Shown piece by piece: positions 36,802 to 48,262 of a DNA stretch of 64,000 bases; positions within the stretch are counted from its first letter, which is position 1, and each line of letters begins with the position of its first letter. The notes under the pieces are model-generated. The model ran no database searches and was not told the origin of the DNA. It saw only the letters and a list, made by a program, of their open reading frames with translations. Source of the DNA: Pandoraea cepalis (GTDB lineage: Bacteria; Pseudomonadota; Gammaproteobacteria; Burkholderiales; Burkholderiaceae); assembly GCF_902459665.1 (NCBI RefSeq), contig NZ_CABPSL010000002.1, positions 248,001 to 312,000 of the forward strand, read 5' to 3'. The position numbers and the translations under genes are program-made.

Positions 36802-39800
36802 CGCAGCTCATCGACCTCGACGTCTTCAGTTGCGATCTCGACGGCGTTTGCCTGATCGAAGCGTCGGCTGGCACTGGCAAGACCTGGAACATCTGCGCGC
36901 TGTACGTGCGGTTGCTGCTCGAGAAGCGATTGACGGTCGAGCAGATTCTTGTCGTCACCTTCACCAACGCGGCCACGGCCGAGCTGCGTGAGCGGATTCG
37001 CGCGCGGCTGGCTGCGTTGGTGGCTGCGATGGCGCCGGTCTTCGAGGAGGAGGACGAGAACGACGATATCGTCGACTTCGATCCGGACGCCAGCGACGAT
37101 CCGTTGTTCAACGTCATGATCGCGGGGTTGATCGAGCGCGGTGACATGACACCGAAGGCCATTCGCGATTGCTTGCAAACGGCATTGCGCGGCTTCGATC
37201 AGGCCTCGATTCACACCATTCACGGGTTTTGCCAACGTGCTCTGGCGGAGGTGCCGTTTGCGGCCGGATTGCCGTTCGCCTATGAGCTGGTGCCGGACGA
37301 CAATGGCGTGCGGCACGATCTCGCGGTCGAATTCTGGCGCCGTGTGGTCGAACCGCTGGCAGCGCAGGACGACGGCTTCGCCGCGTGGCTGGTCGATGCG
37401 AAGCGCTCGCCCGGCACGCTCACCGACCAGTTGGCGCGTCGGCTGAAGAAACCCATGTCGGAATTGCGCTGGCCGTCGTCGGTCGAGTCAGACGCTCAAG
37501 CGTCGTCGGACCCGGGATGGTTCGCGACCTACGCAGCGGCCTGCGAGTGCTGGGACGCCGAGGCCGCGGCAATTACCGATCTGATGCGCGCGGCGTTGCC
37601 GTCGTACAAGAAAAACATTTACGACGCGGTATCGCTTGCGCAAGCCGTATCGGCCTGGGCACGCTATCTTGGCGCGCGCGATGCCGGGGCGCCGTTGAGT
37701 TCGAAGGCGGAATTGCTGACCACCACGCGCCTCGCCAAGGACATCAAAAAGGGCGAAACGCCGCCCGATCACCGGTTTTTCGGCATGGCCGATGCGCTGG
37801 TGCAAGCGCGCGCCGACGCGCACGAGCGTTACGCGATGCAGTGGCTGCGGATGCTGCGCGAGTGGCTGATGCAAGCCCCGGACCAGTTGGCGCTTCGCAA
37901 GCGCGAGTTGCGGGTGGTGTCGTTCGACGACCTGCTTGGCAATATTGCACGGGCACTGAACCAGCACCCCGATCTGGCCGAGGCCCTGCGCGAGCGATAC
38001 CCCTGCGCACTGATCGACGAGTTCCAGGACACGGATCCGCTGCAGTTCGACATTTTCAGTGCCGTGTACGGTCGGCGGGAGACGGCCGCATCGAACGTCG
38101 GGCGGGGGCCGATGTTCATGGTGGGTGACCCGAAGCAGGCGATCTACAGCTTCCGGGCGGCGGATCTGCATACGTATCTGGCCGCGCGCGAGAACGCCGA
38201 CGCGGCGTACACACTGGCGGTGAATCAACGCTCGACACCGGCCATCATCGAGGCGGGCAATCGCCTGTTCGGGGCCAACGACCGGGCGTTCGTGCTCGAC
38301 GGGCTCGAGTACCCGCCGGTGCGCCCGGGGGCGCGGCAGCGAGCGCCGTTCACCGACGCTCGCGAAGTGGCCGACTTCACTGTCTGGTGGCTTCCGGACG
38401 ATGACGAGCCGCTGTCGAAGGACGACGCGCAGCAGGCGTGTGCGCGGGCGACGGCGGCCGAGGTGGCGCGCTTGCTCGCGGGCGCGGCGCGCGGTGACGT
38501 GCGCGTGGGCGAGCGACCGCTCGCGCCGGGCGATATTGCCGTGATCGTGCAGACGCACCGGCAGGGCGCGCTGATGAAATCGATGCTTGCCGAGCACGCG
38601 GTGGGCAGCGTGGAGCTGACGCAGGACTCGGTGTTTGCCAGTGACGAGGCACAAACGCTGTTGCGGGTGTTGCGTGCAGTGGAGTCTCCCGGCGACGTGC
38701 GGGCGCTGCGCGCTGCGCTGGCGACCGAGCTGTTCGGGCTCGATGCCACGGCGTTGTATCGCATGCAGACCAGCGAAGCCTCCGATGCCGAGGCGATCGC
38801 GTGGATCGAGCGACTACAACGCTATCGTCAGTTATGGATCGACCGCGGCTTCTCGGCGATGTGGCGCACGTTGATGCGCGAGTTGGGCCTCGCGGCACGT
38901 CTGGTCGCTCAGGCCGGCGGCGAGCGGCGTCTGACGAACTTCATGCACTTGGCAGAGCTTGCACAGGCCCGCTGGGCCGAGCAGCCCGGCATGCCGGCGC
39001 TGCTGCGCTGGCTGGCCTCGCAGCGCAATGCGAGCGGCGGTGAAGACGCGCAGTTGCGTCTCGAGTCGGATCAGAATCTGGTGCAGATCGTGACCGTTCA
39101 CAAGTCGAAGGGGCTTGAGTATGGCGTGGTGTTCTGCCCGTTTCTTTGGGACGGCGCAGTGCGCGACGGTGGGCGTCTCGACGGACTCGAGTATCACGAT
39201 GGTTCCACGGCCGTCATCGACTTCACCGATGCGGCGGGCAAGGGGTCGCCCGCCGCCGCCGCGCTGCGGCAGGAGCAATCGGCAGAGCAGGCACGACTGC
39301 TGTACGTAGCGCTGACGCGCGCGGTCTACCGTTGCTACCTGGCGGCCGGCATTTATGCGTCGCGACGCAGCGTGAAGGAAGCGTGCGGCGGCATGCTCAA
39401 CTGGCTCGCGGCAGGGCAAGGCAATACGTTCGATACGTGGGTTTCGTCGACGCTCGATACCGACGAGCGGGTGGCCACGATCCGGTCGGCATGGAAGGCG
39501 CTGGTCGGTGGCCCACTGGCGGTGGTGCCGTTGCCAATGGGCGATGCGTTGGATGCCGACATGCGTGTCGTCCACGACGCGGCGCCGCAACTCACCCCGC
39601 GCGCGAGTGCTCGCGCGTTGCGCGAAGTCTGGCGGATCGGGAGCTTCTCGGGGCTGTTGGCGGGGATGCACGCCGGTCCGCAACTGGGCGGCGGCCAACT
39701 CAGTGCGCCGGAGCGTACGCGTCCCGATTACGACGCGCAGGCCAATGCCGGGCCGACGTTCGCCCTGCCGCCGGAGGGAGACGATGCCTGGCCGCCCGCC

Positions 39801-40619
39801 GATGACATTCTTCGTTTTCCGCGCGGACCGGCGGCCGGCGAGAGTTTGCACCGTGTGTTCGAACTGGCTGATTTTCGGGCGCGCGCGCAATGGCCACATG
39901 CGGTCGCTAGAGCCTTGCGCGAACGACCGCCCGGGCGCGGAGCCGAGCACAACGATACGTGGCGCGCCATGATGATGAGCATGCTGGCCGATACGCTCGC
40001 TACACCGTTGCGACCGGGTATGCAACTGGCTGACGTGGCGATGACCGAACGGCTCACCGAAATGGAATTCACGTATCCGGCCGATGCCGTGTCGCTCGAG
40101 GCGCTGCGCGGCGTGTTGCGCCAGTTCGGTTACCCGGACTTGCCGCTCGACGCCACGGTGCTGCGCGGCTACCTCAAGGGGTTCATCGATCTGGTGTTCC
40201 GGCACGGCGGCCAGTGGTGGATCCTCGACTGGAAGTCGAACTATCTCGGCACTGCCCCGGAAAACTACGGCGCCGACGGCCTGCGCGAAGCGATGGCCGA
40301 GCACGGCTATCACCTCCAATACCTCCTCTACACATTGGCGTTGCATCGCTACTTGCAACGCCGATTACCCGACTACCGATACGACCGCGATATGGGCGGC
40401 AGCCTCTACTTGTTTGTCCGGGGCGTTCGGCCCGACTGGGCGCGTGCGCATCTGGCCGGTGACGATGTGCCGGGTGTCTTCTTCGACAAGCCGTCGCGTG
40501 AGATGGTCGACGCGCTCGATCGGCTCTTCGCCTCGGGCGACAACGCTGCGCTGGCGCAAGCGTTGTCGCCGGACGTTCAAGGTGACGACGCGGGCGCTGC
40601 CGACCGGGAGGGCGCATGA
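36798..40619 (+). CDS. recB: exodeoxyribonuclease V beta subunit RecB
   Basis: This is the 3'-5' helicase and nuclease subunit of RecBCD, of 1273 residues. The superfamily 1A helicase motifs are visible: Walker A ASAGTGKT at 22-29, FTNAATAELRERIRARL, CALIDEFQDTDPLQFDIF (Walker B), VNQRSTPAIIEAGNRL and IVTVHKSKGLEYGVVFCP. The C-terminal nuclease has LKGFIDLVF and ILDWKSNYLG near residues 1127-1148. The Asp in FIDL and the Asp in DWK are 13 residues apart, the same as Asp1067 and Asp1080 of Escherichia coli RecB, so the nuclease is intact. It overlaps recC and recD by four bases each, indicating coupled synthesis of the complex. Confidence 0.95.
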   Translation: MTQLIDLDVFSCDLDGVCLIEASAGTGKTWNICALYVRLLLEKRLTVEQILVVTFTNAATAELRERIRARLAALVAAMAPVFEEEDENDDIVDFDPDASDDPLFNVMIAGLIERGDMTPKAIRDCLQTALRGFDQASIHTIHGFCQRALAEVPFAAGLPFAYELVPDDNGVRHDLAVEFWRRVVEPLAAQDDGFAAWLVDAKRSPGTLTDQLARRLKKPMSELRWPSSVESDAQASSDPGWFATYAAACECWDAEAAAITDLMRAALPSYKKNIYDAVSLAQAVSAWARYLGARDAGAPLSSKAELLTTTRLAKDIKKGETPPDHRFFGMADALVQARADAHERYAMQWLRMLREWLMQAPDQLALRKRELRVVSFDDLLGNIARALNQHPDLAEALRERYPCALIDEFQDTDPLQFDIFSAVYGRRETAASNVGRGPMFMVGDPKQAIYSFRAADLHTYLAARENADAAYTLAVNQRSTPAIIEAGNRLFGANDRAFVLDGLEYPPVRPGARQRAPFTDAREVADFTVWWLPDDDEPLSKDDAQQACARATAAEVARLLAGAARGDVRVGERPLAPGDIAVIVQTHRQGALMKSMLAEHAVGSVELTQDSVFASDEAQTLLRVLRAVESPGDVRALRAALATELFGLDATALYRMQTSEASDAEAIAWIERLQRYRQLWIDRGFSAMWRTLMRELGLAARLVAQAGGERRLTNFMHLAELAQARWAEQPGMPALLRWLASQRNASGGEDAQLRLESDQNLVQIVTVHKSKGLEYGVVFCPFLWDGAVRDGGRLDGLEYHDGSTAVIDFTDAAGKGSPAAAALRQEQSAEQARLLYVALTRAVYRCYLAAGIYASRRSVKEACGGMLNWLAAGQGNTFDTWVSSTLDTDERVATIRSAWKALVGGPLAVVPLPMGDALDADMRVVHDAAPQLTPRASARALREVWRIGSFSGLLAGMHAGPQLGGGQLSAPERTRPDYDAQANAGPTFALPPEGDDAWPPADDILRFPRGPAAGESLHRVFELADFRARAQWPHAVARALRERPPGRGAEHNDTWRAMMMSMLADTLATPLRPGMQLADVAMTERLTEMEFTYPADAVSLEALRGVLRQFGYPDLPLDATVLRGYLKGFIDLVFRHGGQWWILDWKSNYLGTAPENYGADGLREAMAEHGYHLQYLLYTLALHRYLQRRLPDYRYDRDMGGSLYLFVRGVRPDWARAHLAGDDVPGVFFDKPSREMVDALDRLFASGDNAALAQALSPDVQGDDAGAADREGA

Positions 40620-42760
40620 GCGATCGACGAGATCGGGGGGACGTGGCCGGGGCACCGTTGGCCGACAGCGGCGTGGTGCGATTGGCGCAGGGGTTCGCGC
40701 GTCGAATGGCACTGCTCGCGCGCGGTCACGGGGCGGACGAGCCAACGTGCCGCTATGTGTGGCGTGCCGCCCTCGCGGTGAGCCTCGCCACGGCCGAGGG
40801 GCACGTCTGCGTGCCGCTCGATAACCTGCTCGACGGGCAAGCCAGCGGCGAACTGTTTCCGGGTGACGCCCCCGCCTTGTCCGTCTGGCGCGAGGCACTC
40901 TTTGCCAGCGGCTTGTGTGCCCCCGCCAGCTTGGCGCTGGCGCGCACCGGCGACGTGCAGGCCGACGCCTTCCCGCTTTTGCTCGACGACCACGATCGCC
41001 TCTATCTCGCACGTTATTACAGCTATGAGGCGCGGCTGGCGACGGCGCTCGGACGTAAGTTGTCGCTGACCGAACGCACACCGGTCACCGCGGCGGATCG
41101 CGCTCGTCTGCATCGTTACTTTGGCGAAGGCGCGCTTGTGTCGTCCGAGGGGCAGCAGGAACCGAACTGGCAGATGGCGGCGGCGGCGCTGGCGCTGCAA
41201 CGCTCGTTGGTTGTGCTCAGCGGCGGTCCCGGCACCGGCAAGACGACCACCGTGGTGGGCTTGCTCGCCTGTCTGCTCGAGCGAGACGCCAACCTGCGCG
41301 TGGCGCTGGCCGCGCCCACGGGGAAGGCGGCGCAGCGCATGCAGGAGGCGTTGACGGCCCGTCGGGATCTCCCGGAAGCGGTGCGCAGGGCATTGCCCGA
41401 GGCGGCGGTCACGTTGCATCGCCTGCTGGGTGTCTTGCCGGAGTCGGCCGAGCAAGCGGGGCGGCGTTTTCGACATCACGCGGCCAACCCGCTGCCCTAC
41501 GATCTGATCGTCGTGGACGAGGCGTCGATGATCGATCTGTCGATGGCGACACAATTGCTCGAAGCCGTGCCGGAAAGCGCACGCCTGATCCTGTTGGGCG
41601 ACAAGGATCAGTTGGCGGCGGTTGAAGCGGGGGCCGTCTTCGGAGAGTTGAGCGCGCAACGCAGGTTCTCACCGGACATGCGTAGGCGATTGTTGTCCGC
41701 GCTCGAATGGCCCGTCGATGCGCCGCCCCGGTCGGGACCGTTGGCGGCCGCCGTAGGGAACGGCGCGCCGGATGCCGCCGCAGGAAGCGCCCGAGTGTCG
41801 CAAGGGCTGGAAGACACCGTCGTCTGGTTGGAGCGTACTTATCGCTTCGGAGAGAATTCTGCGATTGGTCGCCTGGCAACCGCCATCAAGTCGGGCAAAG
41901 TGATTGAGGCGCGCAAGGCCTGCACCCTTGCGGACGACGGGGCGTTCGCCGGCATCGGTTCGACTTCAGCACCAGCGGCAAGCGACGCCGACCGCGTGAT
42001 GTTCAGTGAGGACGGCGGCGTGCAGTTGTCGCCCGTCAGTCTGCACGCGCTGGCGGACGGGTATTCGGCCTATCTCGCCGCGCTGGCCGAAGCGGTCGCG
42101 ACGATCGAGCAACTGGGCGATCCGGCGACGGTAACCGCCGCCGATGTCGCCATGGTCGCGCAGCCGGTATTTGCGGCGTTCGGTCAGTTTCGCGTGCTGT
42201 GCGCGACACGTGGCGGGCGACGCGGCGTCGAGTTGCTCGGCGCGCAACTGACGGCGGTACTTGCGCGTCGAGCCGGTATGGCGCTCGGGGCTGGCGGGGG
42301 CGCCTGGTTTGCCGGGCGCCCGGTGTTGGTCACGCAGAACGAATACGCACTGAACCTGTTCAACGGCGACATTGGCATCGCGTTGCCGCTCGGACCGTCC
42401 GGCACACTACGCGTCGCGTTTGCCACGCCGGATGGGGGATACCGCCTTTATTCCCCGGCCAGTCTGCCGGCGCACGAGACCGCATTTGCCATGACGATCC
42501 ACAAGTCGCAGGGATCGGAATTCGAACGCGTGGCGATGGTGCTGCCAGAACAGGCGAGCCGGGTGCTGTCGAGGGAGCTGATCTATACGGGGGTGACGCG
42601 AGCGCGCCGTCAGGTATGGCTTTACGCGCCGTGGCAGGTCGTCGCGTCGGCCATCGCGCGGCCCACGCAGCGCGACGGCGGCTTGACCGACCGGTTGATG
42701 GAGGTGCTGGCTACGATGCCTCCTTCGGTGCCTGCGCCGCCGCCGTCGCTGCCGCGATAG
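40616..42760 (+). CDS. recD: exodeoxyribonuclease V alpha subunit RecD
   Basis: This is the 5'-3' helicase subunit of RecBCD, of 714 residues. An N-terminal domain of about 190 residues that contacts RecC precedes the helicase. Walker A is LSGGPGTGKTTTVVGLL near residues 200-216. Motif II is DLIVVDEASMIDLSMATQLL, and the C-terminal motifs include FAMTIHKSQGSEFERVAMVLP and LIYTGVTRARRQVWLYAP. It is longer than the roughly 610 residues of the Escherichia coli protein, with extra sequence between motifs II and III (around 365-395 and 435-470). The last 50 coding bases overlap the convergent CBS-domain gene. Confidence 0.95.
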   Translation: MSDRRDRGDVAGAPLADSGVVRLAQGFARRMALLARGHGADEPTCRYVWRAALAVSLATAEGHVCVPLDNLLDGQASGELFPGDAPALSVWREALFASGLCAPASLALARTGDVQADAFPLLLDDHDRLYLARYYSYEARLATALGRKLSLTERTPVTAADRARLHRYFGEGALVSSEGQQEPNWQMAAAALALQRSLVVLSGGPGTGKTTTVVGLLACLLERDANLRVALAAPTGKAAQRMQEALTARRDLPEAVRRALPEAAVTLHRLLGVLPESAEQAGRRFRHHAANPLPYDLIVVDEASMIDLSMATQLLEAVPESARLILLGDKDQLAAVEAGAVFGELSAQRRFSPDMRRRLLSALEWPVDAPPRSGPLAAAVGNGAPDAAAGSARVSQGLEDTVVWLERTYRFGENSAIGRLATAIKSGKVIEARKACTLADDGAFAGIGSTSAPAASDADRVMFSEDGGVQLSPVSLHALADGYSAYLAALAEAVATIEQLGDPATVTAADVAMVAQPVFAAFGQFRVLCATRGGRRGVELLGAQLTAVLARRAGMALGAGGGAWFAGRPVLVTQNEYALNLFNGDIGIALPLGPSGTLRVAFATPDGGYRLYSPASLPAHETAFAMTIHKSQGSEFERVAMVLPEQASRVLSRELIYTGVTRARRQVWLYAPWQVVASAIARPTQRDGGLTDRLMEVLATMPPSVPAPPPSLPR

Positions 42761-44069
42761 CGGCCTCGGCCACCGAGCCCAGCCGCGTGACGAGCAACTG
42801 GTCGATCTTGTAGTTGTCGATGTCGACCACTTCGAACTTGTAGCCCGCGGCCTCGGTGGCTTCCGATTTCTTCGGAATGCGCTTGAGCTGATAGATCATG
42901 AATCCCGCAATGGTCTCGAACTCGCCTTCACCAGGAAGCTCGTCGATATCGAGTGCTTTCTTCACGTCTTCGACGGACGTGACACCGTCCACGAGCCATG
43001 AGTGCTCGTCGCGCTGCACGATCTGATCTTCGTCCGCCGGGTGAATCACGTTGCCCATGAGCGCGCCCACAATGTCGTTGAGCGTCACCACACCGACCAC
43101 CAGACCGTACTCGTTGATGATGACGGCAAAGCCTTCGCGGGTTTCCTTGAAGCGGGCCAGCGCTTCCGAAAGATTCAGGGTGTCGGGGATCACCAGCAGC
43201 TTCTTCGCATACAGGCGGTCGAGATTGCGAATCACGCTCGACAGGTCTTCGCTCGCAATGCGCTGGAGCAAATCTTTCGAGTCGACGTAGCCGAGCACGT
43301 TGTCGATTTCGTCCCGGCACACGAGATACTTCGAATGCGGGCTTTGGATGATCTTTTCGCGAATACTGCGCTCGTCCTCGGCGATGGTGAAGTACACCAC
43401 GTCGTCGCGAAAGGTCATGACCGAGCCGACGGTGCGCGATTCCAGCTCGAAAACGTTCTCGATCAAATGGAGTTCCTGCTTGCGCACCACGCCGGCTTGC
43501 GCGCCCGCGCCGACCATCGCCGCGACATCTTCGGACGTAATGTTCTCGATGGCATGCGTCGGCAGCTTGAACAGACGCAGAAACAGGTTCGCCACGCCGT
43601 TGAAGAGGTAGACGAGGGGCCGAAGCACCTTCAGGCACAGCAGCATCGGATCGATGATGGCCATGGCAACGCGCTCGGGGTTGACCATTGCGAGACGCTT
43701 GGGAATCAGGTCGGCGAACTGAATGAAAGCGATCGTGATGAACAGGAACGAGCCAATGCCTGCCAGGCGCAACGCCAGCGCCTGATCGGTGAGCGGCGAG
43801 AGCCACGCGAACAGATAGCCGGTCAGGAAACTCTCGCCAAGCACGCCGCCGAGCACGGCGACCGCGTTCACGCCGATCTGCACAACGGTGAAGAAATTGC
43901 CTGGCTGCCCCTTGAGGGCGAGCACCTTGATTGCCTGCGGGTTGCCCTTTTCCATGAGCACGTGCAGCTTGGTGCGCTTGGCGGCGGTCAACGAGATTTC
44001 GGCGGCGGAGAAGAATGCGCTGGCCAGAACCAGCACGAAGATACTGAAAAGAAAGCCGTAACCACTCAT
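42711..44069 (-). CDS. CNNM/CBS-domain membrane protein (CorC/HlyC family, YtfL-like)
   Basis: This is an inner-membrane protein of 452 residues. The N-terminal DUF21/CNNM region with four hydrophobic segments starts MSGYGFLFSIFVLVLASAFF and contains FFSAAEISLTAAKRTKL. A CBS pair follows (VGSVMTFRDDVVYF to about residue 345, including FAVIINEYGLVVGVVTLNDI). The C-terminal CorC_HlyC domain (DEHSWLVDGVTSVEDVKKAL) ends it. Length and layout match YtfL/PaeA, proposed to export diamines, and CorC-type Mg/Co efflux proteins; the sequence does not decide. Start ATG 44069 removes an unsupported upstream stretch to 44189. The gene end overlaps recD by 50 bases, tail to tail. Confidence 0.87.
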   Translation of the reverse strand: MSGYGFLFSIFVLVLASAFFSAAEISLTAAKRTKLHVLMEKGNPQAIKVLALKGQPGNFFTVVQIGVNAVAVLGGVLGESFLTGYLFAWLSPLTDQALALRLAGIGSFLFITIAFIQFADLIPKRLAMVNPERVAMAIIDPMLLCLKVLRPLVYLFNGVANLFLRLFKLPTHAIENITSEDVAAMVGAGAQAGVVRKQELHLIENVFELESRTVGSVMTFRDDVVYFTIAEDERSIREKIIQSPHSKYLVCRDEIDNVLGYVDSKDLLQRIASEDLSSVIRNLDRLYAKKLLVIPDTLNLSEALARFKETREGFAVIINEYGLVVGVVTLNDIVGALMGNVIHPADEDQIVQRDEHSWLVDGVTSVEDVKKALDIDELPGEGEFETIAGFMIYQLKRIPKKSEATEAAGYKFEVVDIDNYKIDQLLVTRLGSVAEAAIAAATAAAQAPKEAS

Positions 44070-44538
44070 GTTGTCATCCCTGTAAATGCGAAGGCGGGTA
44101 CACAGCCGCGACGCTGGCCGGACCGATGAGCTAGGGAGCGGGTCCGGTGGGCAGGGAGACATTTCAAAACAAGCCCGGCGGGCCGTCATTTTGAGATGCC
44201 TTCAGGCGGGTGCGCGGAAGGCGCGTACCCGGTGCGGTGTCATCTGCGAGCCAAAAATGCCGCCGACGCCATTTTTGCGGGCCGCGTCAGCCGCGTAGGC
44301 TGTGCCGCTGTCCGATAGCATGCCATAAGTTCGGGGCTTGCCGACACCCATGCCCCAACGATTGGGCGAGCGCTGGGGCGCCGTTGTCTACTTTCGGACG
44401 GTGGCTTGCGCGAGCTGCGCGACACCGCGTTCAGAACCGACAATGGGCGCACGCCGCCTCGGGCATCGTGAACTTTGCCGCGACACCTTGTCGAGGCCGT
44501 GGCGACCGGTCACGTATCTCCCTACTGAGGATCTCACG
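44070..44538. other. intergenic region upstream of the orphan protein gene
   Basis: These 469 bases lie between divergent genes. The frame of the orphan protein stays open back to 44338, but that part is Arg/Cys-rich, lacks a ribosome binding site and looks non-coding. I see no TTCG-N16-TTCG type III secretion box, no repeat and no terminator. Confidence 0.35.
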
Positions 44539-45642
44539 ATGATGAACGGCATCCAGGCATTCCACTATTCGCCGGGGTTGGGCAACGTTGCGGCAGCAGC
44601 CCCCATTACGCTGACGCCAGGAGCAGGGCTCGCCAACGCCGCCGGCATTCCGCTGGTGCGCATCGCCAACGCTCGCGCCGACAGCCTGACGCACCCTTGG
44701 ACCGCGAGCGCGGTGCGTGCCGTGCCAGTGTCCCGCGGCATGGACAAGGCCTTCGGCGGCGATTTCCTGGGCGCATCGGCGGAAGTCGAGGCGTCGGGCG
44801 AAGTCGCTGCCGGCCGGTTTATACCCGAGGGGGGCGGCATTGACAGCGGCGAACTGGCCGCACTTGCGCTCGACGTTCCCACGAATGGTGCAACGCGTGG
44901 CGCGCAACCGGTCCTGAGCGCTTCCGCCGTGCAAACGCTTCATGTGTGCGCCAGTGCACAGGACACCGGCACACGAGGCGTATCGCCGGACGGTCGCAAT
45001 CATCCTGTGGTCATGCCCGACGGGCGCAGCGAGCGGGCACAGATCTGCCGGGAGATTGTGAGCGGCTCGCTGCTCGGCACGGGCGGTCGCAACGGAACGG
45101 TGGCGTTCGATACCCGTCGCGACAACGTGGCGACGATCGTCGCGGATACCGCGCGCCGATGGACGGGCAAGCCGGCGCTGGCAGGGAGAAAGGAGTGGTC
45201 GAAGGCGTGCGAGGAACTGGAGTCGCCCGCCACGTTCATCGGGAAAGTGAACGATCGGCTGCACCAGGGATCGCGGGTCCTGCCGTCGCGCGAGAGCACC
45301 GAATGGATGCTTCGCGTGGGGTTCGCCGACGGCTTGCCGATGCATCAGGCCATGGTGCGCGCCGATCTGCCGCCGTCCGTCGGACTGGGCACGGACGAGT
45401 GGGTCAAACTCGCCCTCGGGGTCGAGCAACTGGGCGAGCGTCACTGGGCGCTTCGTCACACGGAGGTGATGAACGCGGCGGCGCTGCCCGCGACGAACAC
45501 GAAGGCCTTCACGGCACTGGCGACGACGCTGTCGTCGCGGCCACCGCATATCGCGACGCAGCGCCTGCGCAATCAACTGGCGATGCGCGGTGTGCCGACG
45601 GTTCCGGCCAGCACCACGATCGACCCGTCTGCGCACGGCTAA
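44539..45642 (+). CDS. unrecognised 367-residue protein
   Basis: I do not recognise a family. From ATG 44539 (a second ATG follows at 44542), with CTGAGGAT upstream, it has 367 residues. The first 160 are rich in Ala, Gly, Ser and Thr with few large hydrophobics (APITLTPGAGLANAAGIPL), no signal peptide and no membrane helix. The second half is more globular: RSERAQICREIVSGSLLG, NVATIVADTARRWTGKPAL, EWVKLALGVEQLGERHWALR and a C-terminal stretch with repeated TT/LSSRPP. A disordered N-terminus with a helical C-terminal domain is compatible with a secreted effector or a surface protein, but nothing here proves export. It is followed by the thiC terminator on the other strand. GC and codon use look like the neighbours. 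Confidence 0.6.
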   Translation: MMNGIQAFHYSPGLGNVAAAAPITLTPGAGLANAAGIPLVRIANARADSLTHPWTASAVRAVPVSRGMDKAFGGDFLGASAEVEASGEVAAGRFIPEGGGIDSGELAALALDVPTNGATRGAQPVLSASAVQTLHVCASAQDTGTRGVSPDGRNHPVVMPDGRSERAQICREIVSGSLLGTGGRNGTVAFDTRRDNVATIVADTARRWTGKPALAGRKEWSKACEELESPATFIGKVNDRLHQGSRVLPSRESTEWMLRVGFADGLPMHQAMVRADLPPSVGLGTDEWVKLALGVEQLGERHWALRHTEVMNAAALPATNTKAFTALATTLSSRPPHIATQRLRNQLAMRGVPTVPASTTIDPSAHG

Positions 45643-45678
45643 GCGCGCTCGCCGCCTGATGGCCAGGCGTCATCCATG

Positions 45679-45709
45679 AAAAAACGCGCCCGGTTTGACC
45701 CGGGCGCGT
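45679..45709 (-). terminator. rho-independent terminator of thiC
   Basis: Read on the minus strand, ACGCGCCCGG (45709-45700) pairs with CCGGGCGCGT (45693-45684) around a six-base loop. Six T residues follow (A-run 45679-45684 on the plus strand). It lies about 70 bases after the thiC stop, between it and the convergent orphan gene. Confidence 0.85.
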
Positions 45710-45781
45710 TAGCGGCCATCGTTGACGACGGGCAACCGTGCGGCGGCGCGAGGCGAAATCCTTGCCGCCGCGTGCGTATCG

Positions 45782-47782
<2,001 letters not shown>

Positions 47783-47785
47783 CTA

Positions 47786-47866
47786 CGCTCCCTGCGCTGG
47801 CATTATCCAGATCAGGTTCTAAGGGTATTTCTCACCCACAACTCACGTTGCAGGACCCCTGCGCTA
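47786..47866 (-). promoter_or_regulatory. TPP riboswitch (thi-box) of thiC
   Basis: On the minus strand the leader reads GCAGGGGTCC, then GTGAGAAATACCC, then GAACCTGATCTGGATAATG and CCAGCGCAGGGAG. These are the conserved P2/P4 elements of the thiamine pyrophosphate aptamer, in order. The aptamer ends about 88 bases before the thiC start. I see no strong terminator with a T-run after it, which favours control of translation initiation or Rho; that is inference. Confidence 0.93.
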
Positions 47867-48262
47867 GCTTTGCGGCAACAATACACTGACATGCCCGGCA
47901 AACACAAGCACGATACGTCCCGAAAAACGTGAACGGCCAATGCTGCGATGCGGCATAACACATGCGGGCGGACGCAAACGCTGGTTGGGCGGCGGCGTCA
48001 GGCGAGGGCGAGGGCGCTGACGTCGCCGAGCGTGCGCGCCAGTCGTTGTGCGATGTCACCGGCCGGCGCCTTGGGCACCGCATTCCCAAATGTGCGGCTT
48101 GGCTCACTTTGGCCTGACAATTTTCGCCGGTCTTGGCCCTTCCGGGGGCGACAAGGGGTGCGTATCGTCGAAGGCGTGGAGGCATGGCAAGCGTGACAAC
48201 GGCATGCCACCGGTGGGTGAAGCCTATTCTGAACGGAATTGAACGGAACGGAGAATCGATTC
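47867..48262. other. intergenic region between thiC leader and AhpD-like gene
   Basis: These 396 bases between divergent genes contain the thiC promoter and that of the next gene. Several short open frames on both strands show no recognisable domain. No repeat or RNA gene is seen. An AACGGAATTG/AACGGAACGGAG stretch at 48231-48253 precedes the next gene and probably includes its ribosome binding site (ACGGAG). Confidence 0.35.

Noticed and set aside
44320..44538. Type III secretion (TTCG-N16-TTCG) box upstream of the orphan gene
   Set aside because: TTCG occurs at 44330 and 44393, far from the required 16-base spacing.
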